NCBI GenBank assembly: GCA_032871835.1
Contig: CM065299.1
Coordinates: 83,209,652 to 83,273,651 of the forward strand
Origin: Dipteronia dyeriana
Lineage: Eukaryota > Streptophyta > Magnoliopsida > Sapindales > Sapindaceae
Direction: 5' to 3'
DNA length: 64,000 nucleotides
Shown: positions 42,133-54,360 of the stretch, in pieces
Layout: every line of letters begins with the position of its first letter
How positions within the stretch are numbered: position 1 is the stretch's first letter
Notes under the pieces: model-generated
Database searches by the model: none
Seen by the model: only the letters and a program-made list of their open reading frames with translations
Told to the model about the DNA's origin: nothing
Made by a program: the position numbers and the translations under genes

Positions 42133-43320
42133 TGTTAACGGGAAATTTGCTTAAAGATGAGAAATTTCAACTAACACCCTCGAGACCACTACCACGGAAG
42201 TGGTGGCCGGGGTCGGTACCTTTGATACTTGACCTGTCTAGATTGAAACAAATGTTTAAATGACCCTATCAAATGAGAGCTTTATTATATAACACTTGTG
42301 ATACACAAAAATCTCTCATATACACTCACAATCTCTCTAGTACATAGGAATGTGGCAATTTCGTGCTTGTCGAATAGTGGATACCATGATGGCCATGTTC
42401 TGATCACATAATTTAGGCTCGATGCTATTCTTTCTTCCTCCTCCCTCTTTTCTTTTTTTTCCATCTCTAGTTCTTGGGAATACTTAGGCATACTTATACA
42501 TGGCCGAATTAATTTGAACGGGTGTATCTCCCACCTTGATTCTTTGAACTTTTTCCCTTCTTATCAGGCGGGATCCTCTATTTGAAAGTCGTTGACTTCG
42601 AGTAACTAACGGACTCGAGATTATCGTTTGTGGAAATAAGTTTGTTTCCTTTTTGGAAACAAACTCTTGTCTTACACGTATGCAAAATTTAATGTTCGTT
42701 ATAATGTAAATATGATCTTATACTTATTCATGGTATAGTTCTTTCTGGTGGTCATCGCGTTAGCTGCTCATTGTTTTGTAGAGCGAGGTAAATCTATGCT
42801 TTGGTTATGTCTTCGGGAGCTTGGGATGGACCCCCCCTATAGACATTCCTGGGAGGTAGCTCGAGTCTGATTCACTTAGAGGTCCTCTTTCTCCTCGTAT
42901 CGTGGAGGGGACAGCGGGCTCCTGAAGAAGTTGCAGGGTCTCTGGCTTTTAGGCTCTGGACCTCCGGGAGCTTTAACCTGGTGGGAGCTTGCTTTGCTTG
43001 TCGGGCTTCACTTCGAGTGTTTCTTGAGCTCGACGATCCTTCCTAGCTTTCGCGGGGTGGTTTTGGAGTCCGATCCCAAGAATCGAGGTTTCTGGACAGG
43101 TGGCCTCGAGAAGCCCAGATTCCAGTGTTCTTATGAGGACTCGACCAGATAGTGCCTAGCTTCGTCTCTTATAGTCCCGAAGCCCGACGATCCTTCCATG
43201 CTTCTGCGGAGTAGTTTTATGGTCTGCCTGGGGTCTCATGAATGTCAAATGTGGGTTTTGATTCAGGCTAGGAGAGTGGAAAACTTCTCTTTGACTCCTA
43301 GCAAAATTTTACTATTAACA
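42133..43320 (-). repeat. G1 5' LTR of copy E, minus strand, complete
   Basis: 1188 bases. On the minus strand it begins TGTTAATAGTAAAATTTTGC and ends AAATTTCCCGTTAACA. An AATAAA signal on the minus strand lies at 42281-42286. The TATA position (about 42490) reads TATAAGTA. Its outer end is joined directly to a plus-strand LTR fragment. Confidence 0.87.
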
Positions 43321-43704
43321 TAACCTATTTGGACTGTGTATAAATAAGCCCAAGTATGTACTAGCAGAAGGAGGAGGGAAATAAAGGAGACTCCAACCTA
43401 AATTCCGTAATCAGAATATGACCACCGTTATTTTCTACTTCTCGACATGAACGAAATCGTCATCTCCATTGGTTTTCCATGGATTTAGTCTTACCCATTA
43501 GAGTGTTGTAATCTCAATCTCAATAATAAAACAGGGTTATCATTGTCTACAACATTCGCATGCACATTATTCTTACACCCCACTATCATTCTTGTTCAAA
43601 ATGATCCTAGGTACCCAAGGTACCTACCTCGACTACCACCTCCGCGGTAGTGGTCTCGAGAGTGTTAACTGGAATTCCTCACCCCGAGCGAATTTTCCGT
43701 TAAC

Positions 43705-43705
<1 letters not shown>
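43321..43705 (+). repeat. G1 LTR, 3'-terminal fragment, plus strand
   Basis: It parallels 10725-11088 from just before the TATA box to the terminus GCGAATTTTCCGTTAACA. No PBS follows; AT-rich DNA does. The fragment lacks all of the upstream LTR and is fused at 43321 to the start of copy E's LTR. Confidence 0.85.
43339..43346 (+). promoter_or_regulatory. LTR TATA box in the fragment
   Basis: TATAAATA in GGACTGTGTATAAATAAGCC, conserved with 10739-10746. The AATAAA signal is at 43525-43530. Confidence 0.6.
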
Positions 43706-43736
<31 letters not shown>

Positions 43737-44299
43737 ATATATATATACATAAAAATGATTATTTATAACAATATATATTATGAATATATATTAATATATA
43801 TTATTAATTTATATATATATATATATAATAAGTTACATATATAGTTATTATGTACAATAATATATTATAATATATATATATATATATATATATTATCAAA
43901 TATTATATATTTATATAGTATATATTGTAATATATTATGTGTTATTATATATAAAAATGTAATATAGAATAAAAAGTATAATAATATTATAATATATATT
44001 ATTATAATATTTAATATGTATTTTATATATTATTATAATACATATATATATTAATATAATTTACGTCATTATATTTTTATTAAATAGTATTATATATAAA
44101 AATATATATTATAATTATATATTTATAATTTAAGAGTATAATTTTTGTTAGTTGAATTTTTTATATGTTTTTTTGAAGTGATTTATGAAGTGTTACTTTT
44201 GTTTAATTTATAAATTACAATACAAAAATCATATTAGTTAAATTACTTAATCAATAAATCCATAATTGTTATAATATTAAACAAAATGTAAACTTTGAT
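43706..44299. repeat. AT-rich, low-complexity block
   Basis: Almost pure A/T with many TA runs and ATATAT palindromes up to about 44130, then AT-rich ordinary sequence to 44299. It separates two G1 LTRs whose 3' ends face each other. No gene was seen. Confidence 0.9.
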
Positions 44300-45454
44300 T
44301 GTTCCCCGAAAATTCGCTCGGGGTGAGGAATTTCAGCTAACACCTTCAAGACCACTACTTTAGAGGTCGCGGTCGGGGGTGGTACCTTTAGTACCTGGTT
44401 TATACATGTTATGAAAATAGGTGATAACACGGTGTGTGAAAGACATGTATGGAAAATGGCATTGTTTTATTATTGTAAACGAATCAAACGTACTATACAA
44501 AAGTCACTCAAAATTCTCGATCTCTATTGGGTACAATAAGGGTGGCAACTTAGTGCATGTCGATAAGTAGATAAAATGGAGGCCATGTTCTCCTTAGAGA
44601 ATTTAGGCGACAATGGAGTTTTGTTCTTAGTTGGCGAGCCAATTCTCCAACTTTATTCTCTCTCCCTAGTGCATTTATACACGGTCCAACTAGGTTTGGC
44701 TTATAGTTTCCCGCCATGCATATCTGAATCAAATCCCCACTTACAGGGTAGGATCTTCTGTTTAAATATCATTGACTTAAATTTAACTGATTCGATGATA
44801 TCTTGGAGGAAGGTAAGTTTTTTTCTTTTTGGACTTAATCTCTTATCCTACACGTACGTAGTGTTTCAATGTACATTGGAGAGTGAATGTGATCCCGTAT
44901 GCTACCCTGGTGAGATGCATCATGCAGGTCATCAACTATGGCTTGCTATCTAGAATGGCAAAGTACTTCTCCATACCTTTCTTGGCATTAGGAGCTTGAT
45001 CTGACCTTGCCTGGTCCCTTTTGGAGTTTGACATGGCTGCGTTGCTGCTTTCTAGCGATAACGAAGCTTTACGAGCTTTCTCATTTTTATCTGGATAGAT
45101 TAGGTTCGTCCCATGGTTGAAGGTCCCTTTATACAACTAGAGAAGGTAACATGCGTCTGGGGAGGTCGTGTGACACCTCTGCCTTGGGGAACTCAGGTTT
45201 TCCCATGTCGGCCTTATATTTGGCTCTTATTTCAATGAAACGAGTTTGATTTGTTCACACCCAGCCTTACTCGGTTACCCTGGATGCTTGCGACGTGCTT
45301 CTTAGGTATGGGTGATCTCGTCTTGCTTCAGTAGGGTTGTATGGTAGCTTGACCCTGGGAACCTTGGTACCCTACTGTATAATCCCAAATTTGGACCCTT
45401 GCTTTGAGAGTGGAAAATTTACCTTCGGTCCATAGCCAAATTTGGCTATTAACA
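44300..45454 (-). repeat. G1 LTR of copy Y, minus strand, complete
   Basis: 1155 bases. On the minus strand it starts TGTTAATAGCCAAATTTGGC and ends GCGAATTTTCGGGGAACA (terminal GTTAACA altered). A TATA box lies at about 44673-44679 and AATAAA at 44466-44471, minus strand. The flank after 45454 is the PPT side, so by position it is a 3' LTR of a minus-strand element. Confidence 0.86.
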
Positions 45455-45877
45455 GAAGTCCTCTCAGACTTGAACACCGGTGATTGAGTTGGGGTTGGAG
45501 TCAGATTTCCTGTTTTATTTAGGAAGTTTTCCCTATCTTTTTTTAGTTGTCAGAATTTGAGAAGGAATCCTTTCATTAAATGCAGGAGAAATGTGGTGAG
45601 CAAGGAAACGACATATTTTCAAAAAACCTGTTGTGTTACGTCAGTCCTCGAGAATCGAGATAATCTTCATCGAAGATCTCGCTTTCCAGTTTACTTTCAT
45701 CGCCAAAGTTACTGGTTAATGTTCCATTTATCCTTATTTAAACCAGGTCACATCGTCTTCCTTCTCACGCTTATCATTCTTTCAAATTTCAAAATTTCAA
45801 GAATTTCTTTCTCTCTTCGCCTTTACGGGAATCTTAACTGTCTTCCTTATTCTCTCAAAACTCTCTTCTATTTGATA
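45455..45877 (+). other. PPT (minus strand) and leader of the antisense ORF, copy Y
   Basis: GAAGTCCTCTC beside the LTR is the PPT read backwards. AGACTTGAACACCGG and GTTGGGGTTGGAGTCAGATTT match copies B and G2. The open frame 45557-45958 passes through it, but only its end, after the ATG at 45878, is conserved. Confidence 0.6.
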
Positions 45878-47690
45878 ATGTTGAACTTAGGTGACAATAT
45901 TGATAGCTTAGTAGAGGGCGATGACATCCCTAGCCTGGCTCTCCGGAAGCGGGCATGAAAAGATTTTGGCAGAGGAGACTCCTCTCAAAACCCATAGCGT
46001 TGCCGCTCGGGTCGGAACGTATCAATCAGGTCTGGCTTCAACAACAAACCTGACAAACCTCTAAACTTTGTCTACAAGGACTCATATAAAGATTCTAGGG
46101 GTCTAGCGGCCGGTAGTTCCCCTGTCATGGTTGTTGGTGCTCTTTCGGAAGGAATTCTTCCCTATAATTTCATGTTTATCCCCAATTCTTCAGTCATACC
46201 AGAATCAATTGACAGCCTAAAAGCCAAATATGGTATCCCTTACAACATATCTGTCACTGTCCCTCCCAAGAACTACAATGTATTTTCTCCTCTTGTGGAC
46301 ATACTTCCACTCCACGTTGCGGCTCTTGAGAACGGGGTAAGGTTTCCTCTTCATCTTACTCTCTAACGGGTTCTCCATGCTCTGTAGCTAGCTCCTCTCT
46401 AATTTACCCCAGTTTTTTGGAGACACTTCGTAGGCTTCTTAATGATATGGAGGGAGTAGTGTGAAAGGATAAATCTCATGAGGTAGCCTAGGGCTGAGGA
46501 GCTAGCGTATGATTTAAAAACTGGAACCCAATCTCCCGACCTTATGATGCAGTTATACACGAAAGCCAAGAACAAGCTTAACTTTATCGTGCCAGGTGCT
46601 GCTAAGAAGGATCCTTTCTAGAAGGATCCTTTCTGGATTGATGAATGAGTTCTGATTGGTGGTGAGTAGGGGAATTTAGTCTACCTTGGCAAGTATGAAT
46701 TCGATGTTCCTACCGCCTTCAACGATAAACCCTCCTAGGACATGAACTCTTTACCGGCCGAATCTAAGGCAATCCTAAAAGTCGTCATTGCTCGGAACTA
46801 AATAAACACTAAGTATCCAACCTCTGACTCCTTCAATACCTGTAGGGTGAATCCGTACCTGCGTATCTCAACCGTCTTTCCTGGTGATAACGGACTTATG
46901 AATTGGCATACCCTGATATTGGTTGTGTTGATACTAACCTCTCTTTTTTCTCTTTTTTTGTTCTACAATTTTTGTTATAGCTCTGGTGGTTCAAGATCCT
47001 CCTTATCCTTCCCCTCTTGATAGTCTGGATCAAGGAAGCCTTCCTGTAACCTTGATCCAGGAAGGTGGGCAACCGCCCCCTCCCACTATAGTCTAACCAG
47101 CCTCTACCCCCTTGCTGAACGACCAAGGTCTAAGTTGGAAGTATTTACATCCAGGATATCCAGGGTGCGTGGGAAGGGGGCTTCTAATCCCGTTGCTGAG
47201 CCTACCACTGCCACTATATATACTACTCCTCTTACCACTAAGGTGGCTTTGTTGTTGCCTCTCTGGTTAATGTTCTTACCATTTCAATTTCTTCTCCTAC
47301 GTCCATTGCAACCAAAAAGAACTAGAGATTGCTATTGTGGAAGGAGTCAAAGATTTTTCCTCGAATCTATCTGGTCCCGTTGACCAGTGAGAGGTCATGA
47401 ATCGCTTCATCACTTCTTGGCTAGGCGGTGGCCTCTCTTTGATGGCTTCGATGCCTACCGACCTTTTGATCAATAGGGGAACCATTCTCCTAGCTGAGGT
47501 AATTCGCCCCTTTAATTTTTCTTCTTTTGCCATTTAGATAGTTAACTGGTTATCTTTTGACTTTCATTTTGTCGATCTTATGCCTTCTAATACAACCTCG
47601 CTATGAGCCATCATGTGAGCTCTCTTCATGATCGTGCAGCCAAAGCCGAGGCTGAAGCTGAAGCCATAACGAGAATTCTTGCTTAGGCTT
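45878..47690 (+). pseudogene. Antisense-type ORF of copy Y, N-terminal two thirds, Transposase_28-like
   Basis: The start MLNLGDNIDSLVEGDDIPSL is conserved with copy B. Further on: SSVIPESIDSLKAKYGIPYN, VDILPLHVAALENGVRFPLH, and in the same frame through stops FTPVFWRHFVGFLMIWRE, the Transposase_28-type core. Then ELAYDLKTGTQSPDLMMQLY with AKNKLNFIVPGAAKKDPF, and a Ser/Thr/Pro/Val-rich segment after RPRSKLEVFTSRISRVRGK near 47120-47190 that also occurs at 55720 on the minus strand. It ends in an Ala/Glu-rich helix (AKAEAEAEA near 47645) where it is fused to gag. It carries many stops. Confidence 0.7.
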
Positions 47691-47761
47691 GGGACCTCGT
47701 TTAAGTACTGTGACTTTCATGAGGATGTAGAGTATAACACATCATAGTGCTATAGCTTAGG

Positions 47762-49970
47762 TATTGGGATTATGCTCTAGCAAGAGTATAGTAAAGTATT
47801 TGACAATATTTTCATATCAATAAAATGATTCTAGTTTAACAAATCTTATAGTATTTATAGTTTAATTATTATAATTGTCAAAAGTAAATAATATTAAGGT
47901 CAAAAGACTATGAGAAAAGAAGAATTGTTCATACATCTAGATATGTATAAGGTAGACATAATTTTTTAGTTAGTCTTGAATAATATTCACAACTTAAGAT
48001 AAAGGTTGTGCGCTTCTATCTTGTTAAAGTTGTAGATTCTTTTGCTAGCACTTGAGTGGGATTAAATGTGTTATGATGAGTCTAAAATCATTAAAGTGTG
48101 GTGTCTTTGGGCAAAACAATCTAGTGCTCTGGGTGCATTGAATTGGATCACAATGAAATACTATATTTAGAACCGTTAATAGATACAAGTTTTCATTTGA
48201 AGAAAATCAGAGAGTCTATCTCAATCTTGAGATACATGAAGAACTTATGGTTGCAAGTGTTATCATTTGAGCTATCAATAAGTAGGATTATATAGCATAG
48301 TCTATCCTCGATAGTTTGGGGATATTCATTTGTTAATCGATAGAGGACTTCATTTATAGATATGGACATCATGGCTCCATATATTAAATGAGAGTATAAT
48401 ACCATCATATGGATATTTTGAGGTATTGGATATTAAATGTTAACGTTAAATTTTAAATAGTGTCTATTGAAACATGGTTTCTGGACAAGTCAAAATATCC
48501 AAGTTCAAAATGTGGTCATATGAGCAAATATGGTAACTCGGAGAGCTATAGGCAGTCTATGAGCTCTTGGCGATTACTGGTATTCTTCACGAGGATACAT
48601 TTTCTCCAATAAGATGGTCTAGGGTATGAATGAGTAACATCAACTTATTCTATCTTTATTTAAGAGTTCAATTCCAGTTCTTTAGTGGAATGAACAAAAA
48701 CTAATAGATCGGACCTAAGTGAATCATTTGTTAATTGTGATTGGGTTGTGTATATTGGAGCATAAATTTAGATATCCCGCCAGGATCCCCAATCCACACG
48801 AACCTGCATGGATCACTTGATATATTCTACCGGACCAATTTCAGGGTCCATTTAAAATTGTATAGAGGCATGTGGACTTGTTTCTTTCTGTAAGAATGGG
48901 TCTAGTTCACATGTGGACTTTTTATTAAGGTCCAATGAATTTAATAAAATAATAAAAATAATATATTGGCCCATATATATGTGTTGGGAGGCAAGGCTAT
49001 TTAAAATAGCTTAATTATATTAATTTTATTTTATTATTTAATTAAATGGAAATTAATTAGTTTTGTAATTAATTAATTATTTAATTAAAAGTCAAACTCT
49101 TTTTCCAGTAGGAGTAGGTGTCCTAATTTTATACTATTGTTGGTATTATAATTAATATTAAAGACCATATTTGATAAGTAGATAAATAAAAGGAATTATT
49201 TATCTAATCAAATTAAGAAGTCTTTAATATGGTTACAAATACACTATTGAGTTGGATTAAGAGTCTTAGTGTAGGATATAATTCCTTTTAGAAAAGAATT
49301 CTTAACCACCAAGTAAATCCACCTAAGGAAAGGATTCTTGCCCACCAAGTAAATCTTTCTTAGGAGAGGATTTGGTCTCCTGTATATACTGCTTATAAAA
49401 TTTTGACCAAGCCTTAGTTTTTGGTGTGAAAAGTTGTTTTTTATTTGTTTTTTATTGCTATATATATAAAAAAAACTTAGTCCAACTCATCGTGTGAAGA
49501 ATTCGGCAAGCATAGAGAAAAGAGGGAACGTTTTTGTTTTCGATAGTACACTAGATTCTTTTGCATCAAAAGGGTTTTGTGTACAACATCGTATAAAGGT
49601 TCACACGAGTTTCAAACAAATTGATTGATAATTCACAAGTGACTAGACGTTCTTTTTTTTTTCTCTTGGAGGATTATTGTGACTAACAAAGAAGAAGATT
49701 TTGTTTGTTTCCATCATCAGGTATACAATTTAAAGAAAGGGAGCCCACACTCTTAGGTGATTCACGTTCGTGATTGGATTGAAAGATCTTACGGATTAAT
49801 TCGATGATAGTTCAATTGTCACGAAAAAAAATGGTACGATACTTTTTATATACATCAATTAATCTAGGGTTAAGGTTCTTGTTATTAAAATCGGAAAATT
49901 TTTAATTACACAAACTCTAATTTATAAAAAAAAAATATACGATTCCGTTGTGCGTGGTTTTTTCCCTACA
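47762..49970 (+). repeat. C1 solo LTR
   Basis: 2209 bases from TATTGGGATTATGCTC to TTTTTCCCTACA, with five-base duplications TTAGG (47757-47761) and TAAGG (49971-49975), one mismatch. It sits in gag of copy Y. No internal copia sequence is attached, so LTR-LTR recombination removed the rest. Confidence 0.9.
48193..48408 (-). other. Antisense 71-codon frame in the C1 LTR, copy 3
   Basis: Same start, stop and length as 18597-18812; contains SISINEVLYRLTNEYPQTIE and SSNDNTCNHKFFM. Confidence 0.25.
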
Positions 49971-50130
49971 TAAGGAAACCAGATCGAGGCTTTGGTAAGG
50001 GGAGGCTGCTTGATAGAATTCTTACAGCAAGTCAGGGTCAACATCCAGACCAGGAAGTAGGTACAAGCAGAGATCTAAGACCATGTCGAGAAAAGAAAGG
50101 GACAACAGAAAGACCTGATGTAACAGATCT

Positions 50131-51020
50131 AGGTCATACATACTATTAGTGGAGCACCCACCCTGGACGGCATCTCCAAAACTCCGGAAAGAATCATGAA
50201 AGGAAAATTTCCTGTATTGATGAACGTTGGGGTGTCTTTAAGGAAGACAAGAGCTCGGCTAGCCTGTCTCAATCCGCCCAGATTATCTTTACCGAGGCAG
50301 ACATCGATAATATTGTACAGTCGAACAACAATCCCATGACAATCACGGTACAAATTGTCAACTGTATGGTCCACCGTGTGCTCGTCGACACATGCAGTAG
50401 TGTAGATATTCTCCTTAATGATACCCTGGAGAAGCTTATTTTGAAGCAGTTGTGCTACAATAACTTCACAACTCCGCTGTACAGTTTCTATAAGGACTCG
50501 ATCATACCAGTGGGGTCAAAGATATTACCGGTCATTGTAGAAGTTGCACCCCTTCAACAGAATATCAAGACAGATTTCATTGTGGTTGATACCCCGTCAG
50601 CCTACAATACCATACTAGGAAGGCCATTTCTGTCAGCACTTTAGGGGGTCTTGTCCATCTACCACAATGTCTTGAAGTTTCCAGTTTGGAACAAGGTAAG
50701 CGAGGTACGTGGAGACTAACAAGCTGCTAGGAAATGTTATACAATGTTTACCAACCTAACAGCACTAACAAAACAATTCGTGCAAGTCGCAATAATCCAA
50801 GATCAGGAAACACCTGGGATTAGCTTGGAGGGATGCAGAGACCGCTGATCATCTGGAGAAGGATCTCTTGATAATGAGCAAAGAATGGAATGAGCTAGCA
50901 AACACCCATTAGAAGAGTTAGAGGAAATACCAATTAGAGATGATAACCTTTCTAACATAGTCAAGGTTGGAGCTACCCTATAACCAAGAGTGAAGTAAGG
51001 TTTGATCAAGCTTCTTTGAG
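50131..51020 (+). pseudogene. Aspartic protease and linker of G1 copy Y
   Basis: IIFTEADIDNIVQSNNNPMT opens the domain. The active site is VLVDTCSSVDILL, with Gly of DTG replaced by Cys, so it is dead even apart from stops. VVDTPSAYNTILGRPFLSAL is well kept, then LSIYHNVLKFPV. The linker DDNLSNIVKVGATL runs to about 51000. The longest frame is 50336-50644. Confidence 0.85.
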
Positions 51021-51720
51021 AATTTAACGAGAAGTTCCTCCTTGAGAAGTTTGCCCTCGCCCTGGTTACTTCAGCTAGAAAGCTTTGCCTCTATTTTCAA
51101 GCCTATACAGTGGTGGTGGTGATAGATCAACCTCTCCGCCGATTCTTACAAAGGCCAGACATATCTGGAAGGCTAGTCTTGTGGGCTTTAGAGCTTACCC
51201 AGTTTGATCTAAAATACAAGTCTTGGACAACAACCAAGGGTCAGGCCATAGCAGACTTTGTGCCCAAATTCTTAGCTCTCTCAAGTGAAAAGACCTGAAT
51301 CCGGCCCCTAGGCAGCTTCCGAAGAACGGTAATTGGCCAGAAGGTTGTAATGCTTGGATCCTCTACACTGATGGAGCATCTTCACAAGCAGGGGGAGAGG
51401 TCGGTATAGTCCTGACTGACCCATAATTGTCAATGTTTTAGATTCGAGTTCAAAATAACCATTAACTAGGCAGAGTATGAGGCCCTCCTAGTAGGGATGA
51501 AGGTCGCCATCGAGCATGGGGCCGATTACTTGCACATCAAGAATGACTTATGGCTTGTTGTTAACCAGGTTATAGGGCTTTACCAAGCAAAGGGTGACAA
51601 CATGACTGCCTACTTGAAACTAGTCCAATAACTCAGGAAAAGGTTCAAGGGGTTCAAGATTGAGCAGATACCTCTACAGAAAAATCGTCGAGCGGACGCC
51701 TTAGCAAAGATAGCAGCAAA
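51021..51720 (+). pseudogene. Both RNase H domains of G1 copy Y; RT deleted
   Basis: The linker jumps directly to FLLEKFALALVTSARKLCLY and VVVVIDQPLRRFLQRPDISG (RT-linked RNase H, C-terminal part; frame 51110-51298). No YIDD, FMDAFSGY or other RT block exists between protease and this point. The second domain follows with AEYEALLVGMKVAIEHGADY and LHIKNDLWLVVNQV (Asp moved: KND for the usual NSD) and RRADALAKIAANGGQ, where the last catalytic Asp is intact. Its YTDG segment is frame-shifted near 51360. Confidence 0.78.
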
Positions 51721-53060
51721 TGGGGGTCAAGCCTTACCTATGAGAGTGCCCATCTAGGTGATCTCCCAATCAAGCATAGCAGCGGGCAAGGAAATCTGCC
51801 CCGTTGAACGGCTGCCATGTTGGATGGACCCAATAGCTGCCTATCTCCAGGAAGGAAAGCTTCTTGAAGATCCCGATCAAGCTTAGAAAATAAAAAGGAT
51901 CTCAGTCCGATATTGCCTAGTGGATGGGTACTTTTACAGGGGGGAAAAATTCCTTCATTTGCTTTGATGCCTACATTCTGACGATGCTACCTGGGCTTTA
52001 AACGAGGTCCATTCCGGGGGTCTATGGAAACCATGTTGGTGGAGAAGCACTGGCTTACCAAGTGCTTCGTTTTGGGTATTACTAGGCAACAATTAACCAA
52101 GACGTAAAAATATTCGTCCGATCTTATGAACCATTCCAAAAGACCTCAAACTTAAACCATTTTCCTTCTGAATGGTTGTGCTCAATCAGTTCATCATGCC
52201 TTTTCAAAATTTGGGGGGTCGACTTGATCGGTACACTTCCCACCGCTACTGGTCAGCCTAATCATGCTATAGTCACTATCGACTATTTCACTAGATTGGT
52301 TAAAGCGGAACCTCTTTCCCATATTTCAGAGAAAAATATGACCAAGCTTACCAAAACAAATATGGTCTGCAGGTTCAATACCCCTCTCATCATAATCACC
52401 GACCTGGGTAAACAGTTTGACAATGCCCAATTTAGGGATAGTGGTTTGGGTGTTGATCTCCAATTAGCTTCAGTAGCCCTCCCGCAGAGTAATGGTTTAG
52501 TTGAAGACACCAATAAGACCATTAAGATATTGCTGAAGAGGAAGCTACAACAGAAAAAGGTAAGATAGGTCGAAGAGCTCCACGAGGTTCTTTAGGCATG
52601 TCAAACCATAAAGTGGACAGCAACCAGAGAAATGCCCTACTATCTAGCTTTCGGTGTCAAATCAGTCATTCCTATCGAGTATAAGCTGATCTTATTCAAG
52701 GTACAACACTTTATGCCAGAGAATAATAAGGTTAAGCTCCGAGTTAGTCTCGATCTCTTGGAAGAGAAACAAGATCTAGTTGCCATGAAAGTAGTAGTTT
52801 ATTAGAGCAAGATTGCTAGATATTTCAACAGAAAAGTTAGAGCCAAGAGCTTTAATGAAAGGGACTTGGTTCTCAGGAAAGTAACTTAAAATAACCGGAT
52901 AAGAGTAGATGGGGTTCTAGGACCCTATTGGGAGGGACCATACTTGGTGAAAATAGTTCTCCGTAATGGAGTGTACAAGCTTGAAGACATGGATGGTCGA
53001 CCCATCGACCACACCTAGAACGCCGATCATTTAAGGAAGTTCTATCCCTAGACAGAGGAC
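51721..53060 (+). pseudogene. Integrase of G1 copy Y
   Basis: The frame 52176-52568 contains IWGVDLIGTLPTATGQPNHA (first Asp), LIIITDLGKQFDNAQF (second Asp) and QSNGLVEDTNKTIKILLK (Glu), so all three core residues are present. The HHCC region (about 51990-52140) and the C-terminus (LRKVT-like, then HPHLERRSF out of frame) are broken by frameshifts. It ends about 53045-53060, before LLSRLPPFRYQ. Confidence 0.85.
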
Positions 53061-54360
53061 TTCTTAGTAGACTACCTCCATTTAGGTATCAATAAATTTC
53101 TCAACAGCAACGTACTCCGTCATGATCATCAATAAAATCTGCTCTTAATTTCTCCATCTTCGATTTTATTCTCTATGAATAAATTCACCATGATCGCCAT
53201 AAACCAAGGAAAGCTAGATAGCTTCCTTGCTGCCTTGGCCAGAGCATAGTTGCCATCTAGATCTTGAGACCAGGATAGCCAGCTAGCATTCCTAATGCCT
53301 TTGTCGGCCTACCACCCCCAAGAATGGTCTGAGTGTAAGAGCATAGTTGCTATCCAGATCTCGAGACCAGGATAGCTAGATAGCATTCATGATGCTATGG
53401 TCGGGCTACCACCCCAAGAAGGGTCTAGGTGTAACAGCATAGTTTCCAGTAGACCTCGAGACTAGGTTGGCTGAAGGACTTTCCCGTTGCCTCAGTTAGG
53501 TTACCACCCACTATGCGGGGATCAAGGCCTAAATATACAAAAATCCGCCAAGTCAAAGTCAAAGTCAAAGTCAAAGTCTCTGTTGAAGGATACCTCACAT
53601 CCCCAATACGAGGTAGAGAGTTACCCAAAATACCATAATACAAATTTTGTTAGAGTATCAAAGTTCTAGTACTTGGAATGACACCACCCCTGCCATTCCT
53701 GAAAGGATGGTCTGATAAGAAAAACTCCTTCTAGGATCCACTATGTACCACAATAAAATACCTTTCACTATTTGTTCTCCTTGTTTGCTTAAATTTCAAC
53801 TTGGCAAGAACGCAGCTATGGGAACCCACACTGAAAAATTGGCTAAAATACATCAAGTTAATGATACGGTCAAGGTCAACAAATGCCTTGTATGGGGACT
53901 ACATGCAAGGATTGACAACACATAAATTCCTACCCTGCTTGTCAACCTAGACTTAACAGATTTAAGGTCATTAGCAACCAAATTTAGTTAAGTCAGGATA
54001 ACATGAAAGGTTACACCTAGATCGAGGTCAAAGGTATGGCAATGAGTATTCAACCAAGTTAAAAATTCACAAGCAGGAATTAGTCAGAGTAAGCAAGGAG
54101 GAAATTAAAACCAATTCTCTTTAATGATAAAGGAGCCTATCCCCTCAGTAGGCTATATCAGAACAAATAAGGGAGTTTATCCCCTCACAAGGCTATATAC
54201 ATCAAACAGGGAGACCAACCCTTAGTTCAGGGCAACATCTACGAAGAAGAACAAAATAGAATTGATAAAAACTGGTCATGAATTTAGTTGGGTGCCTACC
54301 TCCATATCCGGGCAATCTAGAAAGGACATGAATGGATTATATCAAACTCTAGCATCCCTC
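53061..54360 (+). repeat. Post-pol region with about 105-bp repeats (copy Y)
   Basis: Three to four units at 53200-53540 (GAGCATAGTTGCCATC.AGAT, CGAGACCAGGATAGC, GTCGGGCTACCACCCC.AAG). A CAAAGT hexamer run sits at 53551-53579. The second conserved block occurs twice at 54120-54225 (GGAG(C/T).TATCCCCTCA..AGGCTATAT), ending AGGGAGACCAACCCTTAG. The stretch 53580-54100 shows no recognisable feature; two short frames there have no known motif. Confidence 0.7.

Larger units (their letters stand above)
35049..43320 (-). mobile_element. G1 copy E: 5' LTR to post-pol repeats, minus strand
   Basis: Reading leftward from 43320: 5' LTR, PBS, gag, protease, RT, two RNase H domains, integrase and post-pol repeats, colinear and without foreign insertion. 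The antisense ORF and the 3' LTR are missing because of the junction at about 35048. It is the most complete gag-pol of the family here, but no domain is free of stops over its full length. Confidence 0.85.
47691..50130 (+). pseudogene. gag C-terminal fragment of copy Y, split by a solo LTR
   Basis: 47691-47761 reads KYCDFHEDVEYNTS, a stop, then CYSL. After removal of the inserted LTR the frame continues at about 49976 with NQIEALVRGGCLIEFLQQVR, matching YKYCVFHEDMGNNTSECYNL of copy E and its continuation. The gag N-terminus and capsid part are missing; antisense-ORF sequence precedes instead. Confidence 0.75.

Noticed and set aside
43706..44299. AT-rich block considered as an origin or matrix-attachment region
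   Set aside because: Base composition alone is not evidence, and simple TA expansion between LTRs explains it.
53545..53582. CAAAGT hexamer run considered as a telomere-like repeat
   Set aside because: The motif does not match the plant telomere TTTAGGG, and there are only about five units.
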